DNA of 64,000 nt from Bacillus sp. EAC (GCF_002156875.1 NZ_NCSY01000009.1:62001-126000), one strand, 5' to 3'. Shown: positions 8,205 through 17,355, counted from the stretch's first letter. A program made the numbers and translations. The notes: a model not told the origin generated them from the sequence alone.

Positions 8205-8687
8205 ATGGAAAATATAACGATTCAAAAGAAGCTTGAAAAAATTAAAGAGCAGGAAGAAACATTACTATTCAAAAGTTTTTCTAATGAAAATGCACTAGAG
8301 ATCGGTTTGTTTATTATTGAATCTGCAAAAAAATTCAATAAATCAGTAGCAGTCAATATCGTAAAAAATGGTCAAACAGTATTCCATTATGCAATGGATG
8401 GCACATCTCCAGACCAAGATGAATGGATTAAGAAAAAATCAAATGTTGTTTTCCGTCATCATCACAGTTCTTATTATATGAAACTATATAACAAGTTAAA
8501 AAACAGATCATACTTTGAATTTTACTCAGTCAGCCCATTTGAATATGCAATCCATGGTGGGGCATTTCCAATTACAATAGAAGGCTCAGGAGTAATTGGA
8601 GTAATTACCGTTTCTGGCTTGTCTCAGGAAGAAGATCATGAATTGATAGTAGAGGCAATAACCAAATTTCAAACTTCTCTTCTATAA
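8205..8687 (+). CDS. UPF0303 family protein (HbpS/GlcG-like fold)
   Basis: 160 residues from ATG 8205, chosen for the RBS AGGGAGG six bases upstream; an in-frame ATG at 8169 lacks one. The sequence fits the haem-degrading/HbpS-like family PF03928, UPF0303 subgroup: FNKSVAVNIVKNGQTVFHYAMDGTSPDQ, then VFRHHHSSYYM, and the C-terminal GVIGVITVSGLSQEEDHELI. It is probably the third gene of the DeoR operon, 32 bases after the oxidoreductase. The activity of this subgroup is not known. A terminator follows directly. Confidence 0.85.
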   Translation: MENITIQKKLEKIKEQEETLLFKSFSNENALEIGLFIIESAKKFNKSVAVNIVKNGQTVFHYAMDGTSPDQDEWIKKKSNVVFRHHHSSYYMKLYNKLKNRSYFEFYSVSPFEYAIHGGAFPITIEGSGVIGVITVSGLSQEEDHELIVEAITKFQTSLL

Positions 8688-8747
8688 ATCTATTGAATAA
8701 AAGTAGTTAATTTTATAATCTAACGTATTAGATAGCTGAAGAACACT

Positions 8748-8775
8748 AAGGGCTTTTTTAAAAAAGCCCTTTTTA
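8748..8775 (+). terminator. Terminator of DeoR/oxidoreductase/UPF0303 operon
   Basis: Near-perfect hairpin AAGGGCTTTTTT / AAAAAAGCCCTT followed by T-rich tail, 60 bases after the last stop. Confidence 0.85.
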
Positions 8776-9125
8776 ATTTGCGAACTGGCAGGATCGTTTA
8801 TAAGAAAAGGATTTTTTGGTATTAAATGGAATATAATATATGACTAATATTCGATGAAATATTAAATGGATCATATTACAAATGGCGGAGGATCTTAAAA
8901 TCTAATTGAACGGAAGGATATAAGGTTTTAAAGGGCTAATGAAAAAGCCTTTTTTTATGAAATTATCGAATAGGTTAGATGAAGAATATTGCCTGGACAA
9001 GCCTTTTTCTCATTCAAGTAACTGGCAGTCTGTTAAACAAGAATTTTTATGTATGATGGATGAAATAGTCATATTTAACAAAGTTTGGTAGTATTTTTAA
9101 AGTGTTTTATCGGCTAACTTTTTAC
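8776..9125. other. Gap with orphan terminator and repeat copies
   Basis: No supported gene. A complete terminator (AAAGGGCT / AGCCTTTT then T-run, about 8929-8957) has no gene in front of it. Two copies of the short GGCAG-containing repeat lie at 8780-8810 and 9014-9043. The stretch looks like the remains of a deleted gene. Confidence 0.5.
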
Positions 9126-9145
9126 TAAATAGGGAGGGATTTTTT

Positions 9146-9631
9146 TTGCAAATGTTTTTTAACTATAACTGGATGGTAAGGGAAGACTGGTATCGGTGGT
9201 GCGCAGAGTTAAGTGAAGAAGAACTTCTGCAGAATCGAACTGGTGGAGTGGGAAGTATTTTGCATACACTTTTCCATATAGTAGATGTCGAGTGGAGTTG
9301 GATACGAATTTTGCAAGGTAAAACAGACTTTCAGGAAAGTTTCGATGGTTATAAAAGCTTGAACCAGGTTCGGAAATTGGACGCTGAATTTCATTTAGAA
9401 GTGGCGAACTTTGTAAACAACTGGGATGACACTATGGAAAATAAATTAATCTATGATACTCTGCCAGATGGAACTGTTGAGACGCTTACTTGGGGTGAAA
9501 TTATGCGACATACTCTTGCTCACGAAATTCATCATGTAGGACAATTATCAATTTGGGCAAGGGATTTAGGAAAAAAGCCGGTTTCAGCAAATCTTATTGG
9601 ACGGGGTCTTTCCACCTATTCAAAAAAATAA
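9146..9631 (+). CDS. DinB-family protein
   Basis: 161 residues, TTG start with RBS GGGAGG about seven bases upstream (ATG 9152 is the alternative). The four-helix DinB fold is indicated by the opening FFNYNWMVREDWYRWC, the first ligand region ILHTLFHIVDVEWSWI and the last HTLAHEIHHVGQLSIWARDLG; the three His positions can bind a divalent metal. It resembles the YizA/YrdA group of B. subtilis, of unknown function. It is not closely similar to the DinB protein at 5397, so it is not a recent duplicate. A hairpin terminator follows at 9693. Confidence 0.83.
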   Translation: MQMFFNYNWMVREDWYRWCAELSEEELLQNRTGGVGSILHTLFHIVDVEWSWIRILQGKTDFQESFDGYKSLNQVRKLDAEFHLEVANFVNNWDDTMENKLIYDTLPDGTVETLTWGEIMRHTLAHEIHHVGQLSIWARDLGKKPVSANLIGRGLSTYSKK

Positions 9632-9692
9632 TTTACTATGAAAATAGTTTATTTCTTTCCTGCTGTTTTTAAGATTAATTATATTTAAAAAT

Positions 9693-9718
9693 AAGCTGCC
9701 ATTGGATGCAGCTTTTCT
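9693..9718 (+). terminator. Terminator of second DinB-like gene
   Basis: Stem AAGCTGC/GCAGCTT, loop CATTGGAT, short T-rich tail. Confidence 0.7.
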
Positions 9719-9818
9719 TATTGTGTTAATTGGCATGAAAGTAAAACAAGGTTTTTATCGTTATGTTGTAGAACTGATAGTAATTAAGTTATATTAAAAG
9801 TAGATATGGAGATACATT

Positions 9819-10115
9819 ATGTCATTTTTATTTTGGTCTATTACTTTTTCTTCTTTAATTCTTTCAATCTTAGCTCTAATGTTTAGAAAGCCAAAATTCC
9901 TTATAATTGCAGCTTTTTTAATATTACCTATGTCACTTTATTTAGCAATGAGTCCATCATTTAAAGTATGGGGTATCATATTTCCATTCTTTTTTGCTGG
10001 TGCTTCAATATTAATCAGAAAGTATACTATTTGGTTATCTATTATACTTATCTCTCCAAATTTTCTATTAGTTGGATGGTTCGCATATGTAGTTTTAAAT
10101 CAGCCTAATGTATAA
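9819..10115 (+). CDS. Small integral membrane protein, 98 aa
   Basis: Unrecognised. Three or four hydrophobic helices cover nearly the whole protein (about 4-22, 27-45, 50-64 and 70-93), with Lys/Arg in the loops RKPK and IRKY. ATG is preceded by GGAG at eight bases. It is a single-gene unit ending at a hairpin. No motif points to a function. Confidence 0.6.
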   Translation: MSFLFWSITFSSLILSILALMFRKPKFLIIAAFLILPMSLYLAMSPSFKVWGIIFPFFFAGASILIRKYTIWLSIILISPNFLLVGWFAYVVLNQPNV

Positions 10116-10127
10116 CTCAATAAAAAA

Positions 10128-10156
10128 AGGTCAACCATCATGGTTAACCTATTTTT
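10128..10156 (+). terminator. Hairpin terminator after small membrane protein gene
   Basis: Arms AGGTCAACCA / TGGTTAACCT (one mismatch) around TCA, followed by ATTTTT. Confidence 0.65.
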
Positions 10157-10320
10157 AGATAGGTTCTTTTATTCCTTAGTTTTCGGCTAGCGTTCTCTAC
10201 TATGTATTGAAGTGGAAATTTTTTTAGAAAATAAAATGGATCTTCCTAATAATACTAACGCATGCGAAAGTTGAACAAGATCACATTTTGAGGCTTTTTC
10301 TATTTAATGTTGATTTGTTA

Positions 10321-10800
10321 TTAATTCCTTTGATTATAAATCTTTAGTAAATCCTCAACCAATATCCCATTGATTTTTAAGCCTTCTAAATTACAATTAC
10401 TAATTTCGATATTAGACAAATCGCAACTAGTAAATTGAGTCTTTGTTAAATTACAATTTTCAAACTTTACTGGTTTATAGTTTTGCTCTGAATCGAAATT
10501 ATAATCGTTTTCATTTGGTAATACGATATTTCGGAAAGTGGCTCCCATTAAATGGACATAATTAATCTCTAAATCACTTAAATTGGCATGCGAAATTCTA
10601 GCATTTGACATATTAACATCTGATATTTGAGTTCCATATAAATTAATTTCAGTTAATTCTAATTCTCTCATATTTGCATTTTTAAATTTTGATCTAGCTA
10701 AATTTACATTATTAAAATCTAAGTTTTCAGCTTTAACTTCTTCAAATTTTGAAAATGAAATATCTGTTTTTTGTAACTCCAATAAAACTGTTTTCCACAC
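10321..10800 (-). CDS. Pentapeptide-repeat protein
   Basis: 159 residues. From about residue 15 to 150 it repeats the A(D/N)LXX pentapeptide pattern, e.g. SKFKNANMRELELTEINL, NARISHANLSDLEI and NLTKTQFTSCDLSNIEIS, expected to form a right-handed quadrilateral beta helix. There is an interruption around NENDYNFDSEQN (about 95-108). GTG start with a near-perfect RBS AAAGGAGG eight bases upstream. Some pentapeptide proteins mimic DNA and protect gyrase, but most in Bacillus have no known role, and this one lacks a recognisable Qnr layout. Monocistronic. Confidence 0.85.
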   Translation of the reverse strand: MWKTVLLELQKTDISFSKFEEVKAENLDFNNVNLARSKFKNANMRELELTEINLYGTQISDVNMSNARISHANLSDLEINYVHLMGATFRNIVLPNENDYNFDSEQNYKPVKFENCNLTKTQFTSCDLSNIEISNCNLEGLKINGILVEDLLKIYNQRN

Positions 10801-10809
10801 AAAGTTTTC

Positions 10810-11150
10810 CTCCTTTAATTTGTTTATTATTAATATTTTGCATTTACTTGGAAAAACCTTTATTAATAATCGGAATATTTTTCATGAATATGGGAAATAA
10901 AAAAAGAGTTGCCGTAGCACCCAATTTAAATAAAAAACGTATGTGATTGTTCAATTAATTGAGTCACGATTTTTCCCTTTTTATGTTTATGCAACTGTCA
11001 GGAGTTTTATTTAAGAAATAGTTATGTTCACTCTATTCTCTCAAATCCTTACATATTCTTTAAATAATGTCTTTACTTTACTCTCAACTCTTTGATACAA
11101 TAGCATTCCGTCTGAAAATTCGGTGTTTTATTCAAGTAGGGAGGTTAGGA
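10810..11150. other. Gene-free gap between pentapeptide gene and helD
   Basis: About 340 bases. A weak hairpin GTGATT..CAATTAATTG..TCAC (about 10942-10969) ending in T5 and a copy of the short repeat (10990-11017) are visible; no gene is supported. Confidence 0.4.
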
Positions 11151-11153
11151 AAA

Positions 11154-13277
11154 ATGGAAACGCAAGCATATGAAGAAGAACTTCAGCAGTTAAACACAAT
11201 AACGGACGAAATTGATAGACAGTTAACGAAGCTTGAAGGTATCCCTATTTATACAGGTAGTGATGTTACAGAACAAGTATTAGAAGGAATCCGAGAAACG
11301 AATCGAAGAAATCTTAGTTTAGCAATACATGAGCCTTACTTTGGGAGAATGGACTTTCAAGAAGAGGGTCGGGAATCCATGCCTCTTTACATTGGAAAAA
11401 TTGGTGTATCTGACCAAGCGACAGAAAATCCGATGGTGATAGATTGGCGTGCCCCAGTTGCAAGTATGTTTTATTCATTTACAGGAGGAGACGATCCTGC
11501 TTTTTACGAATCTCCTGAAGGTATCATTGAAGGTTTAATCTATCTCAAGCGAAATATTGTAATCCGTAAGAAAATTCTCCAGCGCGTTGTAGATACATAT
11601 AGTAAAGGCGATCAAAATGAATCCGTTACTGATGATTTTCTACTATATCGATTAAGCGAAAACAAAGATAATCGTTTAAAGGATATCGTTTCAACCATTC
11701 AATCCGAACAAAATGATATTATTCGTTCATCGAAAAACACTCCATTAATCATTCAAGGAGTTGCCGGAAGCGGAAAAACAACCGTTGCACTGCATCGTCT
11801 TGCATACCTTATTTATCAATACCGTGAAACCATACGGGCTGAAAAAATGATTATCTTTGCACCAAACAATATGTTCCTCAATTACATTTCAAACGTACTT
11901 CCTGAGCTAGGGGTAGGCGGCATCCAGCAAACAACCTTTACAGATTGGGCTTTAGATATACTTGACTACGAAGTAAAAGTTAAGGATTCTTCAGAAAACC
12001 TAGAAAAATGGTTCACTACTGGTGTCAATCGCACTGAAGTGAGTGAAAATAGCCCTGGAAAGTGGAAGGGCTCAACTCGTTTTACAGATTACATTGATCT
12101 ATTCATGGAAAGATACGTTGCATCAGCTGTTCCTGATAGAGATTTTGAACCATGGGACAATTTAAAGATAGAAAAAGAAACGCTGCTGCAATGGTTTAGC
12201 TTCGAATATAAGCATTATCCACTAGCTAAACGAAGAGAACGCATCGTTACACGGATAAAAAATTGGATTGATGGCCAGCTGAAGTACATAGAAGAATCTA
12301 ATGTGAAAAAAGACAGAAAGAAAAAAGCAACACAATATCTAACTTCCTATATGAGGCAATGGCCAAAGTATACTGCACTTTCATTTTATAAATCAATATT
12401 CATGCCAACAAACCAATCATCATTGGTAGGTAGCATACCGGCAGACATTTTGAAAACTACAGCAATAAATTGCAAAAAGAAAGAGGTAGACTTAGAGGAT
12501 TTAGCTCCGCTTGTCTATATTCACAATCAACTGTTTGGCATCGAGCCTCAGCACAAATATCATCATGTAATCGTAGATGAAGCACAGGATTTTTCTCCTT
12601 TTCAAATTGCATTATTAAAGCAGATGACACAAGGGAATTCTTTTACCATTTTGGGTGACTTATCACAAGCTATTCACGAATACCAAGGGATTAAAAGTTG
12701 GAATGAATTTTTGGAGATTTTTAAACAAAATGAAGTTAAATATTATGAATTAAACAGAAGCTATCGATCAACAATGGAAATCATTCACTTTGCAAATGAG
12801 ATTATTTCGAAAGCGGAAATCCCTGTTAGCTTAGCTAATCCTGTTTTTAGGAGCGGTGAAAAAGTAAAAATATTAAAAGTAGAAGATACAAATCGCATTA
12901 ATACAATCATCAACACAACCGAACAGCTTCAACAGAATAAAATGGATACTATTGCAATTATTGGCCGTACAGAAGAAGAATGTGCAATACTTCACTACGC
13001 TCTGTCAGAAGCAGGGCTAACTGCTACCTTTATTCATTCAAAGCAGCGCAAATATGAAGGTGGCATTTCTGTCGTTCCTATTTACCTTGCGAAAGGACTA
13101 GAGTTTGATGCTGTATTGCTTATCGATGTAGATAATCAGCATTATGAAGCCTCAAAACAAGATGCAAAGCTCCTTTACGTTGGATGTACACGCGCACTCC
13201 ACAAGCTGTATGTACTATATACTGGTCGTAAATCTCCACTCATTGACGACATTGATTCACAGCTATTCACGAATTGA
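11154..13277 (+). CDS. helD: HelD-type RNA polymerase recycling helicase
   Basis: 707 residues of superfamily 1 helicase. ATG 11154 is chosen because AGGGAGG lies eight bases upstream; the longer frame from 11067 has none. The family marker EPYFGRMDF is near residue 60, followed by VIDWRAPVASMFYSF. Walker A GVAGSGKTT is near residue 202-210, Walker B DEAQDF near 474, and motif GLEFDAVLLID and TRALHKLYVLY are C-terminal. HelD removes stalled RNA polymerase from DNA. B. subtilis HelD has about 100 residues of coiled coil before the PYFGR motif; here there are only about 60, so the secondary-channel arm is shorter. Monocistronic with terminator at 13321. Confidence 0.88.
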   Translation: METQAYEEELQQLNTITDEIDRQLTKLEGIPIYTGSDVTEQVLEGIRETNRRNLSLAIHEPYFGRMDFQEEGRESMPLYIGKIGVSDQATENPMVIDWRAPVASMFYSFTGGDDPAFYESPEGIIEGLIYLKRNIVIRKKILQRVVDTYSKGDQNESVTDDFLLYRLSENKDNRLKDIVSTIQSEQNDIIRSSKNTPLIIQGVAGSGKTTVALHRLAYLIYQYRETIRAEKMIIFAPNNMFLNYISNVLPELGVGGIQQTTFTDWALDILDYEVKVKDSSENLEKWFTTGVNRTEVSENSPGKWKGSTRFTDYIDLFMERYVASAVPDRDFEPWDNLKIEKETLLQWFSFEYKHYPLAKRRERIVTRIKNWIDGQLKYIEESNVKKDRKKKATQYLTSYMRQWPKYTALSFYKSIFMPTNQSSLVGSIPADILKTTAINCKKKEVDLEDLAPLVYIHNQLFGIEPQHKYHHVIVDEAQDFSPFQIALLKQMTQGNSFTILGDLSQAIHEYQGIKSWNEFLEIFKQNEVKYYELNRSYRSTMEIIHFANEIISKAEIPVSLANPVFRSGEKVKILKVEDTNRINTIINTTEQLQQNKMDTIAIIGRTEEECAILHYALSEAGLTATFIHSKQRKYEGGISVVPIYLAKGLEFDAVLLIDVDNQHYEASKQDAKLLYVGCTRALHKLYVLYTGRKSPLIDDIDSQLFTN

Positions 13278-13320
13278 AGAACTACTACGTCAATTCAAAA
13301 AGCTTCTTATACAGTTAACC

Positions 13321-13350
13321 GACGCATTTTTATAGGAATGCGTCTTTTTC
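13321..13350 (+). terminator. Terminator of helD-like gene
   Basis: Perfect stem GACGCATT/AATGCGTC, loop TTTATAGG, T5 tail. Confidence 0.85.
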
Positions 13351-13486
13351 TTGGAGGTTAATTAGAACTTCAAGGAGTTTAGTAGCAGAAGAAAAGGACT
13401 CGCTAAATTAAAATAGAATACATAATTATGAGTGAATGAAGATTTTTGGGAGGTAAGATGATTAGTATGAAAGGAGAAGATTATTT

Positions 13487-13927
13487 TTGGATGTAGAATA
13501 TATTCAACTTAACAAAATTCCCAATGCAAGGTTATTAGATAGCATTTTAGAATTACATAAAAGTATTTTTGGTAGTTCTGATAACTTGGTTAAACAAATG
13601 GAAAGTAAACCAGAATTGCTAATTAATGTTGCGATAGAAGGAACAAAAGTAATTGGATATAAAATTGGATATGGCGTTGATAAGGAGAAATTTTATAGTT
13701 GGCTAGGTGGGGTTGACCAAAAATATAGAAATACTGGTGTGGCTTCTAAATTAATGGGAAAGCAACATCAGTATTTAAAAGAACAAGGATTTAAGACTGT
13801 TCAAACAAAAACAATGAATAAATGGCGTAGCATGCTAATTTTAAATATTAAAACAGGTTTTGATATTATTGGTACATACACCAATGAAAAAGAAGAATTC
13901 AAAATTATTCTTGAAAAAATTTTGTAG
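13487..13927 (+). CDS. GNAT-family N-acetyltransferase
   Basis: 146 residues with the GNAT fold: beta-hairpin LLINVAIEGTKVIGYKIGYG, acetyl-CoA loop QKYRNTGVASKLMGKQHQYLKEQG (Q/RxxGxG/A-like, with GVA in the pyrophosphate loop), and C-terminal LNIKTGFDIIGTY. TTG start, RBS AAAGGAG about ten bases upstream. It stands alone and its substrate cannot be predicted. Confidence 0.85.
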   Translation: MDVEYIQLNKIPNARLLDSILELHKSIFGSSDNLVKQMESKPELLINVAIEGTKVIGYKIGYGVDKEKFYSWLGGVDQKYRNTGVASKLMGKQHQYLKEQGFKTVQTKTMNKWRSMLILNIKTGFDIIGTYTNEKEEFKIILEKIL

Positions 13928-13934
13928 CTAAAGA

Positions 13935-14235
13935 TAAGCTAGTTGAGGTTAAGTAATATTCCAAGGGGAACTATTCTTAAATTGGGGATTTCCAATTGTT
14001 CAGTTAATAAAGTGGTGAATTAGAAAAGACAATCTCCCTGAATAAAAGGTCTACTTTTGTCTGATTTTTATATTATAGTTTTAAGATAAGTAGATTCACA
14101 CTTCTTGTAACTATGTTTGACGAAAAAAATGTTGTGAGGTCTGATCTATCTTGAATATAAATAATTAAATAAAAATGGATTAAACGTTAGAAATATATTT
14201 AAATTAAAAAATTTGATAGTTAAATTAAAAGGTGG
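13935..14235. other. Gene-free AT-rich gap
   Basis: About 300 bases with no recognisable gene or clear terminator; it should contain the promoter for the micro-ORF at 14243. Confidence 0.35.
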
Positions 14236-14242
14236 TTTTAAC

Positions 14243-14326
14243 TTGGTAGTAATCGAAATATTAATAGCTTCTGCTTCAATTTTAGCCGCAATTTCATTTG
14301 CCTTTATGACAAAAAAAACTAAATAA
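14243..14326 (+). CDS. Possible 27-aa membrane micro-protein
   Basis: TTG-started frame preceded by AAAGGTGG at about eight bases. It encodes MVVIEILIASASILAAISF followed by AFMTKKTK: one hydrophobic helix of about 19 residues and a positively charged tail. This shape matches small hydrophobic Bacillus peptides, including holin-like type I toxins, but no antisense RNA partner could be recognised. Evidence is the RBS and the composition only. Confidence 0.35.
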   Translation: MVVIEILIASASILAAISFAFMTKKTK

Positions 14327-14443
14327 TTTAGTAATAAATGGACAGCATTTCGAACCACCCAATCTAATGACATTAGTAAACAAGTTGTAATGAATGATCG
14401 TTTTTCTACTTAACTAAATGTCTAGTGAAAGAGGGGAGAAAAA

Positions 14444-14779
14444 ATGAAACGTTTCAAACTAGCTACATTAATCTTTATCTTAGTTACTGCCATTTTATAT
14501 GGATGTGGGAAAGAAGAACTAAAAACCAAAACGAATGAAAACACAGAACAAAAAAAGGAACAAATAGCAGCTGAAGAAAAGATGGTGCTTCAAATTGCGA
14601 AGGACTATGTGACAAAAACGTATGGAGAAATTACAAAAAATCAGAAGTTTGAGGCAAAACGAGAAAAAGATGGAACGTACACGGTCCATGTGTATCGTGA
14701 TTTAGGTGACCATAATGAGGGAATTGCGTGGCTAAATGTGAACACAAAGACGAACAAAGTCATCGATGGAGTTCATTAA
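14444..14779 (+). CDS. Small lipoprotein, 111 aa
   Basis: A lipoprotein signal peptide is clear: MKRFKLATLIFILVTAILYGC, with Cys21 as the lipidated residue (lipobox LYGC). A charged linker (about 22-45) leads to a small domain with YGEITKNQKFEAKREKDG, a VHVYRDLGDH strand and WLNVNTKTNKVID, which resembles PepSY-like or YusW-like repeats in shape only. ATG has RBS AGAGGGG nine bases upstream. Anchored on the outer face of the membrane; function unknown. A hairpin terminator follows. Confidence 0.8.
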   Translation: MKRFKLATLIFILVTAILYGCGKEELKTKTNENTEQKKEQIAAEEKMVLQIAKDYVTKTYGEITKNQKFEAKREKDGTYTVHVYRDLGDHNEGIAWLNVNTKTNKVIDGVH

Positions 14780-14843
14780 TCACGAATGGAATAGAAATAA
14801 CTTCTAAGTTCAACAATCGCATACGATAGTTGTCATGCCCATG

Positions 14844-14867
14844 AGTCGTTAACTCGGCTTTTTTTTT
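14844..14867 (+). terminator. Terminator, AGTCG family copy 1
   Basis: Stem AGTCG/CGGCT around TTAACT followed by nine T and then ATTGAA. Closely related hairpins occur at 17261 and 18689. Confidence 0.75.
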
Positions 14868-14932
14868 ATTGAAATGACCTGCACTCAGACTATTTAATCT
14901 TTGGATTAGAACTTGAAAGTTAACTTTTAATC

Positions 14933-14975
14933 AAAATAAAAAAGAAGAGAAAGAATCCAAAAGGATCCTTTTCTC
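14933..14975 (-). terminator. Terminator of yuxL on minus strand
   Basis: On the minus strand GAGAAAAGGATCC / GGATTCTTTCTC forms a stem around TTTT, followed by a T-rich tract. It lies just beyond the yuxL stop. Confidence 0.75.
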
Positions 14976-14996
14976 CATCAATCATTAAAAAATAGT

Positions 14997-16994
14997 TTAA
15001 TTTCGGCGATCATCAAACCAACCAATTAAATGCTGTAAACGCTCTAAGCGGTGCTTCGGTTTACCAGAACGAGAAAGATCATGATTCTCATCCGGAAAGC
15101 GGACGAATTTTGTTTCTACACCAAGACGTTTAAGGGCGACATACCATTGCTCTGCTTGCTCAATTGGACAGCGTAAGTCCTGTTCGCTGTGCAGGATAAG
15201 GATTGGTGTTTTCACATTACGAGCATGATGAAGTGGTGATAGCTCTAAAATTTTTACAGCATCATCCCATAATTCAGCATGTCCGTGCTGCCATTCAGTG
15301 AAAAAGAAACCAATATCACTTGTGCCATAGAAGCTGTGCCAGTTACAAATACTACGTTGTGTAACTGCTGCTTTGAAACGATCTGTACGTGTCACTATGA
15401 CGTTGGTCATGTATCCTCCATAGCTTCCACCTGTCACGAATAGTTGGTTATGGTCGATGTAGTTAACGTTTTCTAGTACATAATCTAAACCAGCCATAAT
15501 GTCCTCATAATCCATGCCACCGTAATCACCGATAACAGCATTGACAAAGTCATGACCATAACCTTGGCTTCCTCTCGGATTTGTATACAACACTACATAA
15601 CCTTTTGAGGCCATTAATTGCATTTCATGGTGTAATCCATTTCCATAAGCGGTTGCTGGACCACCATGAATTTGAAGAATCATTGGAAATGTTTTTCCTT
15701 CCTCAAAACCATAAGGCTTTAAGATCCAGCCTTCGATTTGCTTACCATCCGTACTTTCGTAGCGGAAATTTTCAGGATTACTTAAATAAACCTCGTTATA
15801 AAGTTCCTTATTCAAATCAGTTAGTATACCAACTTTATTCACATCATGTAAATCTTGAGTAACCAAATCTCCAGTAGAATGAGGAGTAGCCATAACCAGC
15901 ACCGCTTGGCTATCGTTTACAATATCATAAGAAGTAACGACAGAATCTGAAGGAGATAGGGCAGGTGAAACCTCACCAACCAAATTCACACTAAATAACT
16001 GGCAATCTCCACCTATCGTCGCATTAAAGTAAATTTTAGAGCTAGTAGAGTCCCAAATGAGTCGTTGCTCTGCTGTGTCATACTTCGCATCTACACCTAC
16101 AAGATTCCCGACTGTATAATCAAAACCTTCCGTTAAATTAGTAAATTCACCTGTTTTAACAGAAAGCAGAAGAACATTCGCATTCCCTTGGCTTCTTTCA
16201 CCGCGGGCATGACCAGCTACTGCTAACCATTTCCCGTCGGGTGATAGAGAAGGTGCCATAATATAGCCATTTCCTTGATAGAAAAGAGTCTCTTCTTTGG
16301 AAGAAATATCAAATTTCCAAATGGCAGGTAGATACCCCCACTCTATATCTTCTGCTTTTGTTCCAATATAGAATAAGCTTTTCCCGTCTGGGGTAAAACG
16401 TGGTTGGGAAAAATCATGATCTCCTTCACTTACTTTCGTATAAGCCTTTGTATCAACATCAAATAAATAAACATGCTTACTATCTTCGGTATAAATTCCA
16501 ACACCGTCACCTTTATAACGAAGTCTAGTAATTACTTTTACATCACTTTTTTCTTCCTTTTTCTCTGACTCTTTATCAGAAGTCAATTTCAGTTCACCAT
16601 TAATCGTAAGAGCAAGCTGCTTTCCGTCTGGAGACCAAGTAAATTCACCGATTCCTTGCTTAACGTCTGTTAATTGTATTGCTTCACCACCATCAGTATG
16701 TAAAAGCCAAACCTGATTTTTACCCGTGCGATTCGAGCGGAAGGCAAGGATGTTTCCATCAGGTGACCACTTTGGAGCTGTATCTTTTACTAAGTTATCT
16801 TTTGAATAATGTGAAGTAAACTGCCTACCTTCCCCGTTTAAATCTGTTAAGTAGATGAAAGAGTAGTACCCATCTTTTTCTTGATCAACTTGAGTTAAAA
16901 CATAAGCAATCTTTTCTTTGTTTGGGGATACCTGCGGATCTCCTACAAACTTAAATTTACATAAGTCCTCTGCCGTAATAGGGCGTTTTGTCAT
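14997..16994 (-). CDS. yuxL: S9-family peptidase YuxL (acylaminoacyl-peptidase-like)
   Basis: 665 residues from ATG 16994, which has RBS AAGGAGG; the frame extends eight codons upstream without an RBS. The N-terminal beta-propeller (about 10-400) has WD40-like PD40 motifs such as PKWSPDGNILAF, FTWSPDGKQLAL and PSLSPDGKWLAV. The C-terminal alpha/beta hydrolase holds the nucleophile GGSYGGYM (Ser about 524), the Asp in HSEQDLRCP and the His in DENHDLSR. Prolyl oligopeptidase-type enzymes of this group cleave short or acylated peptides in the cytoplasm. No signal peptide. Length matches B. subtilis YuxL (about 657). Monocistronic. Confidence 0.93.
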   Translation of the reverse strand: MTKRPITAEDLCKFKFVGDPQVSPNKEKIAYVLTQVDQEKDGYYSFIYLTDLNGEGRQFTSHYSKDNLVKDTAPKWSPDGNILAFRSNRTGKNQVWLLHTDGGEAIQLTDVKQGIGEFTWSPDGKQLALTINGELKLTSDKESEKKEEKSDVKVITRLRYKGDGVGIYTEDSKHVYLFDVDTKAYTKVSEGDHDFSQPRFTPDGKSLFYIGTKAEDIEWGYLPAIWKFDISSKEETLFYQGNGYIMAPSLSPDGKWLAVAGHARGERSQGNANVLLLSVKTGEFTNLTEGFDYTVGNLVGVDAKYDTAEQRLIWDSTSSKIYFNATIGGDCQLFSVNLVGEVSPALSPSDSVVTSYDIVNDSQAVLVMATPHSTGDLVTQDLHDVNKVGILTDLNKELYNEVYLSNPENFRYESTDGKQIEGWILKPYGFEEGKTFPMILQIHGGPATAYGNGLHHEMQLMASKGYVVLYTNPRGSQGYGHDFVNAVIGDYGGMDYEDIMAGLDYVLENVNYIDHNQLFVTGGSYGGYMTNVIVTRTDRFKAAVTQRSICNWHSFYGTSDIGFFFTEWQHGHAELWDDAVKILELSPLHHARNVKTPILILHSEQDLRCPIEQAEQWYVALKRLGVETKFVRFPDENHDLSRSGKPKHRLERLQHLIGWFDDRRN

Positions 16995-16999
16995 TCTTC

Positions 17000-17300
17000 T
17001 TTCCTCCTTAATTAGCAATATACAAGTCTATCTTAGCACTTCGATAATCGAAGTAAAATGATTTTTTCTGTATTTTCAGAATAAAAAGAACATTTATATC
17101 CATAGTTTAGATAAAGTGTTAAACATTTTGAGAGTAAAGGGTATTAGTACGATAAATATATATCGGATATCGGCATCTAATCCATTATGAGTTGAATATA
17201 GAAAAGGATATTTAAGTTTTCATATTGAATAAACAAATGCGTTAGATTAACATAATCATGAGTCGCTAATGCGGCTTTTTTTATTGAAGTAAAGTCTATT
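17000..17300. other. Gap upstream of yuxL with terminator-like element
   Basis: No gene supported. The yuxL promoter should lie near 17000-17060 on the minus strand. A hairpin of the AGTCG family (17261-17276) closes the right side although no plus-strand gene precedes it. Confidence 0.4.
17261..17283 (+). terminator. Terminator, AGTCG family copy 2 (orphan)
   Basis: Stem AGTCGC/GCGGCT around TAAT followed by seven T and ATTGAAGT. No plus-strand gene lies upstream, so it is either a relic or a mobile short element. Confidence 0.65.
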
Positions 17301-17355
17301 AGTTCTATAAGGTATGTTTAATATTGTAGATCAAAAATACGATTGGAGGTTTAAT

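Noticed and set aside
14146..14373. Minus-strand ORF of 75 codons
   Set aside because: Low-complexity Ile/Leu/Phe/Asn translation with no RBS, antisense to the more plausible micro-ORF.
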